Assembly (NCBI GenBank): GCA_964518575.1
Contig: CAZFGW010000008.1
Coordinates: 5,908-69,907, forward strand
Source of the DNA: MGBC163016 sp964518575
Lineage (GTDB): Bacteria; Actinomycetota; Coriobacteriia; Coriobacteriales; Eggerthellaceae
Direction: 5' to 3'
DNA length: 64,000 bases
Positions 26,790-34,949 of this stretch are shown here, in pieces. The translations under genes and the position numbers were made by a program. The notes beneath the pieces are model-generated. The model was not told the origin of the DNA, did no database searches, and was given only the letters and a program-made list of their open reading frames with translations. Position 1 is the first letter of the stretch; every line of letters starts with the position of its first letter.

Positions 26790-27821
26790 ATGGTCGGAAT
26801 GATAGTCGAAAACCTTGATGTCTTTGAAATAGAACTCGACCGAAACAATCCACGAATTGCAGCCTTTATTGCTCAATACGGTGACAATATTACAGCCGAA
26901 ACTATCGCTTTTGCACTGGATGACTCTGGCTCATCTGGGACCTCTTTTACGGCATTGAGGGACGCTATCAAATCAAACGGAGGATTGATTCAGCCAATCA
27001 TCGTGAACCATGATGAATTGGGCGTATATACCGTCATTGAGGGGAATACGAGACTGAAGATCTATCAGGAATTCTGCGAGCAAGGGATAAAGGGTGAGTG
27101 GAGCACCATCCCCGCCATCGTTTACGAAAATATGAGCGAAGCAGAAATTCACACCATCAGACTACAGGCTCATCTTGTAGGACCCCGTGAGTGGTCACGA
27201 TACGCAAAAGCAAAATATCTGCATTCCCTAAGCACCGAAGCCTGCTTGACCGAATCTCAAATTGTCGCCTCGTGTGGCGGTATTGCAAAACGCAGTGAAA
27301 TCAAAAAGATGATCGCTGCATACGAAGACATGGAAAAGTACTATCGTACCCAACTAGAAAGCGATGACCAATTTGATCCTCGCGTTTTCAGCCACTTTGA
27401 GGAAATGGAAAAGAGAAATTTTCTAGATACGCTCTACGCCTTCGATTTTTCAAAGAATGATTTCGCTAAATGGGTCATAGATGGGAAAATTCCTCGAGCG
27501 CAGAGCGTTCGCGATATATCAACAATACTTCGACAGCAAGATGCACGCGAAACATTCCTTACCGAGGGGAGCACGACGGATGACGCCATGAAGCTAGTTC
27601 ACGCAAAAGAGGTGAATACAGACTCAGAGGTCCTAAGTGCAATCAGTAACATCTATCTTGCTCGAGAGCTCTCCGATCGTTTGAGCGGGATCTCAAATAG
27701 CGCTGTCAAAAGTCTTAGGGCACACCCCGACTGTCAAGAAGTACGCGAGTTCCAAACCCTGCAAGCCTGGATCGAAGAGGTCATTTTTTCCGATGTTCTG
27801 GGAATAAACGAGGAAGATTAA
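26790..27821 (+). CDS. ParB-like N-terminal domain protein (first of two)
   Basis: 343 residues. The ParB/sulfiredoxin fold is shown by NPRIAAFI, GGLIQPIIV (64-72) and VIEGNTRLKIY (with EGNTRL at 84-89, the CTP/ATP-binding loop of the family). Then comes HLVGPREWSRYAKAKYLHSL and a helical region with ESQIVASCGGIAKRSEIKKM, the usual position of the ParB HTH. Such domains bind or hydrolyse nucleotides and some are nucleases. AAGGGGGA precedes the ATG. The stop is 2 bp from the next start. Confidence 0.82.
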   Translation: MVGMIVENLDVFEIELDRNNPRIAAFIAQYGDNITAETIAFALDDSGSSGTSFTALRDAIKSNGGLIQPIIVNHDELGVYTVIEGNTRLKIYQEFCEQGIKGEWSTIPAIVYENMSEAEIHTIRLQAHLVGPREWSRYAKAKYLHSLSTEACLTESQIVASCGGIAKRSEIKKMIAAYEDMEKYYRTQLESDDQFDPRVFSHFEEMEKRNFLDTLYAFDFSKNDFAKWVIDGKIPRAQSVRDISTILRQQDARETFLTEGSTTDDAMKLVHAKEVNTDSEVLSAISNIYLARELSDRLSGISNSAVKSLRAHPDCQEVREFQTLQAWIEEVIFSDVLGINEED

Positions 27822-27823
27822 CA

Positions 27824-28234
27824 ATGCGTGAATCAGTCGAACATCACAATCTGGTCTGCAAAGGAGCTAGGTATATATCTTCCCGTCATGCAGACGTGCT
27901 ATCTGTTTATATTGACGATTATTCATCTTTGGGTCAGCCCAAACCCCTGTATTATTTGCAATATGAGCCTGATATTATTGCTGAAGGCAGTGAGTTTCTC
28001 ATAATAGGAGAAGCAAAAACGGAAACAGATGTTTTAACGGCTCATTCAAAAAGACAATACGATAGCTACCTGAAGTATCAGGACCGAAATGAAAGGGACG
28101 CCTACTTTTATCTATTTGTTCCTTGGAAAATTCAAGCAAGTGCACATAACTATCTGAAAAATAGGTGCAAAAGCCTTGGCCTCAATTCTGCTAAATGGGT
28201 CGTGGTGTCCGAAATCGAACTGATTGACTTCTGA
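27824..28234 (+). CDS. Small PD-(D/E)XK nuclease-like protein
   Basis: 136 residues. The core motif is EPDIIAEGSEFLIIGEAKTE: Asp50, Glu63-x-Lys65, with Gln78-x3-Tyr82 (KRQYDSYL) as the QxxxY element. This is the layout of PD-(D/E)XK or VRR-NUC-like nucleases. Its stop overlaps the helicase start (TGATG). Pairing with a SNF2 helicase suggests nuclease-helicase action on DNA; that is inference. Confidence 0.72.
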   Translation: MRESVEHHNLVCKGARYISSRHADVLSVYIDDYSSLGQPKPLYYLQYEPDIIAEGSEFLIIGEAKTETDVLTAHSKRQYDSYLKYQDRNERDAYFYLFVPWKIQASAHNYLKNRCKSLGLNSAKWVVVSEIELIDF

Positions 28235-29721
28235 TGCAAAAGATGACGTTAAAGATAGAGCCCCGTCTGGATGCCAAACATGATGCATTTCCTTTCCAAG
28301 AAGAGGCTGTGCAGTTCGCTTCCGAGAAAGAATATTCGGCGATTTTCTATGAACAAGGATTAGGCAAAACGAAAATTGCCATCGATGTGATTTTGCGTTG
28401 GTTAAAAAATAAATGTATTGACACAATTATTGTGGTTACGAAAAAAGGGCTTGTCGAAAACTGGGTCGAGGAGTTTGGTATCCACTCCTTTATAAAGCCA
28501 AAAGTAATGACGAGCGACAAAAGAAAGAATTATTTTGTCTTAAACTCTCCTGCACGCGTTATTATTACTCACTTCGAAGCCATTTCAACTGAGAAGAGGC
28601 GCCTTTCAAAATTTCTCAGGCTTAGAGAGGTTGCCATAATTGTCGACGAGTCAGCCAAGCTCAAAAATCCTGAAGCAAAGCTCACGCAAGATTTTTTTGA
28701 ATTGCGAGAGGGATTTCGACGACGCATTATAATGACGGGAACGCCCGTCCCAAATCGACCGCAAGACATTTGGGCGCAAATCTTTTTTCTCGATGGTGGA
28801 AAGGCGTTGGGTAGCGATTACTCAAAATTTTGTTCAGCAGTCAACTTAGACAACAAGCTCTATAAGTCAAAGGACAAGCAGATTCAATTTGAAGAAGCGC
28901 TGGTCAATATTTTCCCCTCCATAGAAGAGTTTTGTGTTAGAGAAACTAAAGAGGGATCCGGACTCAAGCTGCCTAGAAAACATTTTCAGAATATTTTCTG
29001 CGAATGGAACACGCCTCAAAGAGAGTTGTACGAAACCATTCGCGAGCAAGAGAAGTACGCTTTGATACGAGAAGGGAAACTGAGCATCGAAGATGCCGAG
29101 GTGACGATTAAAAGACTCACGCGGCTAATGCAGGTGGCTTCCAACCCGATTTTGCTGGACGAAACATATGCGCATTTGCCCGCAAAGTTCGAATCGTTGA
29201 ATTGCCTATTGGAAGGCGTCAAGTCGACCGAGGAAAAAGCCATCGTATGGACAAGCTATGTCAATAATGCTGAGTGGCTCTATGCCAACCTTTCAAAATA
29301 TAATCCGGTAATGATCCATGGCGGAGTCTCCGATTCAATAAGGTCTTCATCCATTAAGAAGTTCAAGCAGGATCCCTCTTGTATGTTATTAATTGCGGTT
29401 CCGCAGGCTGCAAAAGAAGGCTTGACATTAACAGTTGCAAATCACGTAATTTTTTGGGATAGAACATTTAGTCTGGATGATTACCTTCAAGCGCAGGATC
29501 GCATTCATCGTATTTCTCAGGAGAAAACGTGTTACATAACAAATCTCCTGATGGAAGACTCGATTGACGTTTGGGTTGACTCGCTATTAAACGCAAAAGC
29601 TTTGGCTGCACATCTAGCGCAGTCGGACATTACAGAAGACGAATATAGATCACGTGCTGACTACGGCTATGGCGAGTTGATAAGAGATGTATTAAATTTG
29701 GGGGGCGATTTTGATGAGTGA
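28234..29721 (+). CDS. SNF2-family DNA helicase/translocase
   Basis: 495 residues, close to a minimal SNF2 core. Q-like motif PFQEEAV (20-26), Walker A EQGLGKTKIA (40-49), motif II DESAKLKNP (from Asp138), TGTP (168-171), and motif VI QAQDRIHRISQ (419-429). No extra domains, so the adjacent nuclease-like protein may provide cleavage. It is coupled to both neighbours by overlaps. SNF2 proteins of this size occur in phage replication modules and in defence systems such as DISARM and Dpd, but the partners here differ. Confidence 0.9.
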   Translation: MQKMTLKIEPRLDAKHDAFPFQEEAVQFASEKEYSAIFYEQGLGKTKIAIDVILRWLKNKCIDTIIVVTKKGLVENWVEEFGIHSFIKPKVMTSDKRKNYFVLNSPARVIITHFEAISTEKRRLSKFLRLREVAIIVDESAKLKNPEAKLTQDFFELREGFRRRIIMTGTPVPNRPQDIWAQIFFLDGGKALGSDYSKFCSAVNLDNKLYKSKDKQIQFEEALVNIFPSIEEFCVRETKEGSGLKLPRKHFQNIFCEWNTPQRELYETIREQEKYALIREGKLSIEDAEVTIKRLTRLMQVASNPILLDETYAHLPAKFESLNCLLEGVKSTEEKAIVWTSYVNNAEWLYANLSKYNPVMIHGGVSDSIRSSSIKKFKQDPSCMLLIAVPQAAKEGLTLTVANHVIFWDRTFSLDDYLQAQDRIHRISQEKTCYITNLLMEDSIDVWVDSLLNAKALAAHLAQSDITEDEYRSRADYGYGELIRDVLNLGGDFDE

Positions 29722-30706
29722 AATGATGAAAAGTACTATAGCCATTGGAGAGAAAGTCTTTTCTGTTGAGGAAGGTCTTATTCCTGTCGCGAACCTGCTT
29801 TTCTACGAAGCGAATCCTCGTATTTACTCGCTAATCCAGGCATCAGGATTAACGCAGCAACAAATTGAAGAGAAGATGTGCTCTTTAGATCACGTCAAAC
29901 AGCTTGCGCAGAGCATAAAGAAGGTGGGGCTTGTAGACCCTATTATCGTTCGAAAGAGTGACATGTCGGTCCTTGAAGGAAATAGCCGACTCGCTGCATA
30001 TAAGATCCTTCTTCGAAGCAGCCCGCACTGCTTCGCCAAGATAAAAGCCAGGGTTATTGTCGATGACATCACTGACGAAGAAATCGATATTCTGCTTGGA
30101 CAGTACCACATCGTCGGCAGAAAGGATTGGGATCCTTACGAGCAGGCATCTTTTATGTCTCGCCAAATTGACAGAGGGATGACTCCGTCTGATCTTGCTG
30201 AATCGTATGGCATTTCAACACAAAAGGTTAACAGCTATGTAAACACCTATAAATTCATGCAAGAGCATGGTGAAACCGATCCGAGTAGATGGAGTTACTG
30301 GGATGAATATCTCAAAGCATCGCAAATCAAAATCGTCCGCAAAGAGGATGGCTGTCGCGACGACCTTGATGCATTGGTTATAAAGCTTGTTCGCAAAGGT
30401 GACATTTCTTCGGCAAATCAAGACATGAGAAAGGTCAATGATATTTGCCGCACAGCGACCAATCCTAGGCGTAGCAAGATTTTCAATAGCTTTCTCGATG
30501 AAGAAATATCATTTGAAGACGCATGCGCACAAGTCGAGGCAGGTAAAGACTCAGCCTCAGTTATCGACACCTGCGCTAAATTTCGAAAATTCATTTCGTC
30601 CTCAGATACGAGAAACCATATCGATGAAATGAACGACCAAGATAAAGCAAAGTGCGATTTCGAGCTTAAAAAGGTTATCAGAGCTTTGCAGTTGCTGGGT
30701 TACTAG
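29714..30706 (+). CDS. ParB-like N-terminal domain protein (second of two)
   Basis: 330 residues from ATG 29714, which overlaps the helicase by 8 bp and follows a G-rich ribosome-binding site. ParB features: NPRIYSLI, KKVGLVDPIIV (69-79), VLEGNSRLAAYK (EGNSRL at 88-93), YHIVGRKDWDPYEQASFM, and an HTH-like SDLAESYGISTQKVNSYVN. The same order of motifs, including the H-[LI]-V-G-x-[RK]-[DE]-W block, occurs in the first ParB-like protein, so the two are diverged paralogues. Last gene of the operon. Confidence 0.83.
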   Translation: MSEMMKSTIAIGEKVFSVEEGLIPVANLLFYEANPRIYSLIQASGLTQQQIEEKMCSLDHVKQLAQSIKKVGLVDPIIVRKSDMSVLEGNSRLAAYKILLRSSPHCFAKIKARVIVDDITDEEIDILLGQYHIVGRKDWDPYEQASFMSRQIDRGMTPSDLAESYGISTQKVNSYVNTYKFMQEHGETDPSRWSYWDEYLKASQIKIVRKEDGCRDDLDALVIKLVRKGDISSANQDMRKVNDICRTATNPRRSKIFNSFLDEEISFEDACAQVEAGKDSASVIDTCAKFRKFISSSDTRNHIDEMNDQDKAKCDFELKKVIRALQLLGY

Positions 30707-30828
30707 TTTGTAGTATGGCAATTAATATCAAGGAAAAAGTACACGAAAAATAGCAGTCGCCAAAGGCATTGATCGTCTCTGATTAGCGAGAGCTTAGCGT
30801 CGAAAAATCTCAAAAAATTCGGCTTAGG
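30707..30828. other. Short gap after the five-gene operon
   Basis: About 120 bases without a gene. CTCAAAAAATTCGG at 30809 partly resembles the IS-end sequence at 30830. Confidence 0.35.
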
Positions 30829-31206
30829 TCTCAAAAAGTGTGTCCGAAGCTATTATTCATGCGACCTTAGAACCAGCCCGTTTCTCTCGATCCACTCATG
30901 TGGAGTTCGCTCCATTCTGGAGCAGCCGACCCGAACTCGTCGGGCGCTCCATCATCTCTGCATGTCGGCTTGGAGGTCAAAGCGAACAATCCTTCGACCT
31001 CTTCATCGCTCTTCATCGACCTAAGCATCTCAGCTTCGCTCACTTTGAACTCCGAATGCAGGCAGCACCACCAGAATGCCGCCTTGGCGCGACGTAGCGT
31101 CGTGAGCCCTCGATGGTTCTGGAGCATGAGTCTGATCTGTGAGTTGACCCCTCCCTCGATGGCGTTGTTGGTGGAATCCCACCTGCCCCCGCGCTCCTCG
31201 ATGATC
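30829..31206 (-). pseudogene. IS1249/IS256-like transposase, C-terminal remnant
   Basis: Minus-strand frame with ERGGRWDSTNNAIEGGVNSQ, IRLMLQNHRGLTTLRRAKAA and FWWCCLHSE, the typical C-terminal region of IS1249-type transposases (TNNxIEGGxN). The element end TCTCAAAAAGTGTGTCCGAA lies at 30829-30848. The upstream (right-hand) part is missing because another insertion sequence begins at about 31207. Confidence 0.65.
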
Positions 31207-32654
31207 ATGTCCCTAATGTTGGTGTAAAGGTCGTTTCAACTGAAGAATAAGAAACGGCCATCGCCTAGAATCTTCAATTGTCGAGATTGATGGATTCAAG
31301 AGAAAGGCGATGACCTGATGGACAGTTTAGAGCACGATACACCAAAGGTATACGAGATACCGAGATTTGATGACGGGATGGTCAACATCCAAGAGCTCAT
31401 CCGCATCATGGCCGAATCGCTCGTAAACGAGATCATGGATGCACAGGCAGAGGATGCGTGCGCTGATGGCAACCAGAGGAACGGCTATCGTACGCGCGCG
31501 CTCGTGACGAGCGTCGGCACCATCAACCTGCGCATTCCCAAGCTGCGCCGCGGCAGCTACTTCCCGGAGGACTTGCTCGTGCGCTACTCACGGGTCGACC
31601 GAGCGGTGATCGCTGCGATATCCGAGATGGTGACCTGCGGTGTGTCCACAAGGAAGATCGAGCGCGTGGCAGCGCAGATGGGCATAGATCGCATGAGCTC
31701 AAGCCAGGTGTCGCGCATATGCAAGTCGCTGGACGATATCGTTTCTGATCTGCAGAGCCGCGATCTCTCTGACGTCGCATGTCCATACATCTGGGTGGAT
31801 GCCACCTACATCAAGTGTCGCGATGAGGGTCATGTGTCCTCATGCGCGCTCGTGACGGTCATAGGTGCTGGCGCTGATGGATATCGGCGCTTGCTTGGTC
31901 TTGACGCCATTGGCACGGAGTCCCATGCAGGATGACTCACGTTTTTGAGATCGCTTCGGGAACGTGGCGTTGCTGGCGTTATGTGCGTCACATCAGACGC
32001 TCATGAGGGGTTGCGTCGTGCGATCGAAGAGGTGTTCCCGGGAGCTGCTTGGCAGCGGTGCATCGTGCATCTGATGAGGAATGCCGCATCTTGCGTACCT
32101 ACGCGCAAGAAGAGGGCGACAGTGCTCGCGATCCTGCATGCGGTCTTCTCAGAGCGCGATCCGGATCTCGTGCGCGAGCTTTATCACCTGGCATGCGAGG
32201 AGATATCCGGCTTCTGCCCCAAGGCAGCAGAGCTTTTGGAGGAGGCTGAGGCAGACGCGCTCGCATACTTGGACTTTCCCTATGCCCATCACAGGCGCCT
32301 TCGTACCAACAATGTGCAGGAAAGAGCCAACCGCGAGCTCAAGAGGAGAAGTCGCGTGGTGCAGGCCTTCCCGTCCAGAAAATCTCTCATCCGGATGCTC
32401 GGAGCCGTGTTCTCCGAGATGGATGAGGATTGGGCGAGCCGGAGATGGTTCACAGAGGAGTCGATCGCCCAAGCTTCGGCATCGACAGGACCTGCTGTCC
32501 CTTCGCCCACATACAAGGGCAGCGCCGAAGAACATGCCAGGCGCATCATAGACGTCGTGGTCGCTGACAACCCGATCGGAAGGAGGGCTGCTTAGGATGA
32601 TGGGCTAGAATATGAGCCAGATTCTAGGTGTCTACACCAACTTTCGGGACACTA
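31207..32654. mobile_element. IS256-family insertion sequence
   Basis: Imperfect terminal inverted repeats: left TGTCCCTAATGTTGGTGTAA (31207), right end on the opposite strand TGTCCCGAAAGTTGGTGTAG (ending at 32654). Between them lies one transposase frame with a nonsense codon. No target-site duplication is evident, and the interrupted transposase does not resume to the right, so the right flank was probably rearranged. Confidence 0.75.
31318..32595 (+). pseudogene. IS256-family (Mutator) transposase with an in-frame TGA
   Basis: 425 codons in one frame, interrupted at 31933-31935 by TGA in SHAG-stop-LTFLRSL. The N-terminal half has DGNQRNGYRTRALVTSVGTI, IPKLRRGSYFP and the catalytic DATYIKCRDEG. 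The C-terminal half has VTSDAHEGLRRAIEEVFPGA, WQRCIVHLMRNA and RTNNVQERANRELKRRSRV. The DDE residues are kept. TGA stands where TGG would give the expected tryptophan, so a single point change probably inactivated it. A TTG at 31945 could restart translation. Confidence 0.85.
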
Positions 32655-32677
32655 CCTAAGCAGCGGCATCATCACCT

Positions 32678-33559
32678 TCATTCATTCCATTCGCTCTTGC
32701 TTTCGCCATCATGCGCCTTCAGCGCAATCTCCTGCTTGCACCTTGTGACTCCGTCTCTCGCACCGTCCCGTGCATTCTTGTAATACCAGTCGCCTGAGCA
32801 TACTGCTGCATCGAGAAAATGCTCAGCGGTCTCGTACTCTTTGAGCGCCTGCTTGAAGTCATGCTCGCATCCCATGCCTTCTTCTAGGCATTTCGCGAGT
32901 CGAAGTGCGATGCTGCCCGTCAGATATGCCGCGCGTCCATTATCGTGCTCCTTGGCTTGCACATAGCATCGGTACGCTTGCTGCTGGTCGGCTTCACAGC
33001 CGATTCCATTTTTGTAAACATCACCCAGTTTGTAAAAACCTTCGGCAATGCCGGCATTCGCCGCTTTCTCGAAGCATTCGAACGCTCGCTCTTCCCGCGG
33101 ATAAGGGCGCTCGTAGTCCTCATCCGTCTCCAGTTCGTCAAGATTTCGCCAATACCAACCACGACAGCGGTCGTAGTAGTAGATATAGCCAAGGCAGAGA
33201 TATGCGATTGGATTGCCCCTGCCTGCTGCATGCCGGTAAAACAGCTCCGCCGCCTTAAAGCAGTCACGCCTTGCTTCGGCATATTCGGGAGCGGTGAGTC
33301 TCATACCGTCATCATAGAGTCCGCCCCCATAGTAAAGAGCGTCTTCTCCGTGAGGGTCGTCGCCGCACGGGTAGGGCATCGTGTAGGTATGACCAAGATA
33401 GTTGTTATCCGAATCATACAGAGCGGTCGTATACCAGATGCCCGGCAGCTTGTCGCCATTGTCATAGGTTGTGAAATCTTCGAATATGAGTTCGTAGATA
33501 TTCGCGTCATGAGAAAGCGTCATCCCGGGAGCCACTTCTTCGCCATCGTATCTAATCAA
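32678..33559 (-). CDS. Sel1-repeat (TPR-like) protein
   Basis: 293 residues. At least three Sel1-type repeats are seen: AAELFYRHAAGRGNPIAYLC, AFECFEKAANAGIAEGFYKL with GDVYKNGIGCEADQQQA, and KCLEEGMGCEHDFKQALKEY. The N-terminal 90 residues are a separate acidic, aromatic-rich domain. No signal peptide. Sel1 proteins are scaffolds for protein complexes. It overlaps the HIRAN gene by 8 bp and is the last gene of a three-gene minus-strand operon. Confidence 0.8.
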   Translation of the reverse strand: MIRYDGEEVAPGMTLSHDANIYELIFEDFTTYDNGDKLPGIWYTTALYDSDNNYLGHTYTMPYPCGDDPHGEDALYYGGGLYDDGMRLTAPEYAEARRDCFKAAELFYRHAAGRGNPIAYLCLGYIYYYDRCRGWYWRNLDELETDEDYERPYPREERAFECFEKAANAGIAEGFYKLGDVYKNGIGCEADQQQAYRCYVQAKEHDNGRAAYLTGSIALRLAKCLEEGMGCEHDFKQALKEYETAEHFLDAAVCSGDWYYKNARDGARDGVTRCKQEIALKAHDGESKSEWNE

Positions 33560-33974
33560 TGAGATACACCTCCATATATACTTTCCACCAACTGCCGTTC
33601 AGTTCGCTCGAAATAAGCTTGCCCTGAATCGTCTTGCCACCATCCATAAGGCGTGCCAGTATTTTGTTTTTATCCGCAGGCACATACCCGATTCTTTTGT
33701 GGTCGTGCTCTACCCGGATTGCCCAGGGGTCAGCAAGGTTATTGGGCTCGCGAACAAAATTCAGTGGCGCTTCTTCCGTAATCATATCCATGGTTGTATC
33801 GATGCCGGGGGTATGGCTTGTACCCGCAACGCGGAGGGAGTCGAAGAGGATGATTTTCGATTCGAAGGGCATGGGTATGGACAGTGTGTTTTCGCCCACA
33901 AGCCCCAGCTGTTTTGCTTGCGCGATCGTAGTCAGTGCGTTCGTCACTGTTTCTGTGTTTGTTGACGCCGTCAT
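33552..33974 (-). CDS. HIRAN-domain protein
   Basis: 140 residues. The segment VAGTSHTPGID, then FVREPNNLADPWAIRVEH, RIGYVPADKNKILARLMDGG and WWKVYMEVYL is a HIRAN domain (about 50-140), a fold that binds single-stranded DNA 3' ends in helicases such as HLTF. Here it stands alone after a 45-residue N-terminal arm. Overlaps: ATGA with the upstream gene and 8 bp with the Sel1 gene. Confidence 0.83.
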   Translation of the reverse strand: MTASTNTETVTNALTTIAQAKQLGLVGENTLSIPMPFESKIILFDSLRVAGTSHTPGIDTTMDMITEEAPLNFVREPNNLADPWAIRVEHDHKRIGYVPADKNKILARLMDGGKTIQGKLISSELNGSWWKVYMEVYLID

Positions 33975-34771
33975 TCCTTCTCGCTTTCTGACAGATTTGC
34001 TGTTTTGACCTCATAGGTCTGAGCAATTTCCTTCTGCTTCTCGATTTCTGCTTCGAGTTCACGTTTGCGCTGTATGAGCTTGGCTGGGTTGTCGAGCAGC
34101 TCGCTCAGGGTATAGGGATAACTGTGCTTTAAGGTATCCAGCTGCTCTTGCGCGATGTTGAGCTGGGCTTCTGCCATGGCAAGCTCAATCATGGCATCGT
34201 CATCAGAAAGGAACTCTTCTTCTGCGCTCTCTTCATAGTCTTCGGTTGCTGTATCGACGACGCGAAGCGTGGCAACGTCGCCATTTTCATATGCTGACTG
34301 GGCGATAAGGAAGAAGCGAAGGGCTTCCTCGGGAAGATCTGGATGGATGTCCGGATGCAGTCTCCTAATCAGCTTCTTGTGGAGTTTCTTCAGTTCGCGT
34401 TCCTCAGATGGCGAGAGCGGGCGGGATCCGGCGAGCATTTCCAGAAACTGCAGTTGATCAGATGCTTGTTTTGCAAGCTGGAGCTCCCATTCTGCAAACT
34501 CCTCGTCGAGCGCGCGTTCGATTTTGTCTATTGAGATTGGCTCGCATTTATTGACAGACGCTTGAACGAGCGTGAATTTGCGCTTGGCGCGGCGCGCTTT
34601 GAGTTGCCATTTGTACAGATCATTTTCCAGGTAGCCAATCGTTTTCGCATAGCGGGCGAGTAGTTGCGGATTGACCTGCAGGTTTATGTCGTCAATTTCA
34701 AGCAGCGTGTCAACGATCTGTTGCCGAACATCCGCGAGCTTTTTGTTGATGCTGGTTTCGCAGTCATTCAT
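33971..34771 (-). CDS. J-domain-like protein with coiled coils
   Basis: 266 residues from ATG 34771 (GAAGGGATA upstream); a longer frame to 34843 is not favoured. The middle has a J-domain-like core: ELKKLHKKLIRRLHPDIHPD, with the HPD motif in RLHPDIHP, followed by FFLIAQSAYENGDVATLRVV. Long charged helices flank it (about 1-110 and 190-266), likely coiled coils. DnaJ-type HPD loops activate Hsp70; whether this protein does is unknown. First gene of the J-like/HIRAN/Sel1 operon. Confidence 0.72.
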   Translation of the reverse strand: MNDCETSINKKLADVRQQIVDTLLEIDDINLQVNPQLLARYAKTIGYLENDLYKWQLKARRAKRKFTLVQASVNKCEPISIDKIERALDEEFAEWELQLAKQASDQLQFLEMLAGSRPLSPSEERELKKLHKKLIRRLHPDIHPDLPEEALRFFLIAQSAYENGDVATLRVVDTATEDYEESAEEEFLSDDDAMIELAMAEAQLNIAQEQLDTLKHSYPYTLSELLDNPAKLIQRKRELEAEIEKQKEIAQTYEVKTANLSESEKE

Positions 34772-34894
34772 TTCGCTATCCCTTCTTTGCGTCCAGTCTC
34801 CTTGTTGGAAACTTTGTTCTTTTCGAGGGATAGTATCGCGCATATGATAGGGGTAGCGTGTCCCATATGATGGTCACCCGATAAGGGCGAACAC

Positions 34895-34908
34895 GATAAG
34901 ATCTTATC
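34895..34908. promoter_or_regulatory. Perfect palindrome between divergent genes
   Basis: GATAAGATCTTATC, a 14-bp perfect palindrome in the 178-bp divergent gap between the J-like operon and the unknown gene at 34950. Possibly a shared operator; no regulator is identified. Confidence 0.4.
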
Positions 34909-34949
34909 ATGCACTATGGTATTTAATTGTATCTTCCAAGGAGAATCAA

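Noticed and set aside
25499..30706. Assignment of the five-gene operon to Dnd, Dpd or DISARM
   Set aside because: Those systems need DndCDE, DpdA-type transglycosylase or DrmA/B/C and a methylase respectively; none is present. Only the SNF2 and ParB-like parts are shared.
30840..31227. Small open frames on the plus strand
   Set aside because: They are antisense to the IS1249-like transposase remnant and have no similarity of their own.
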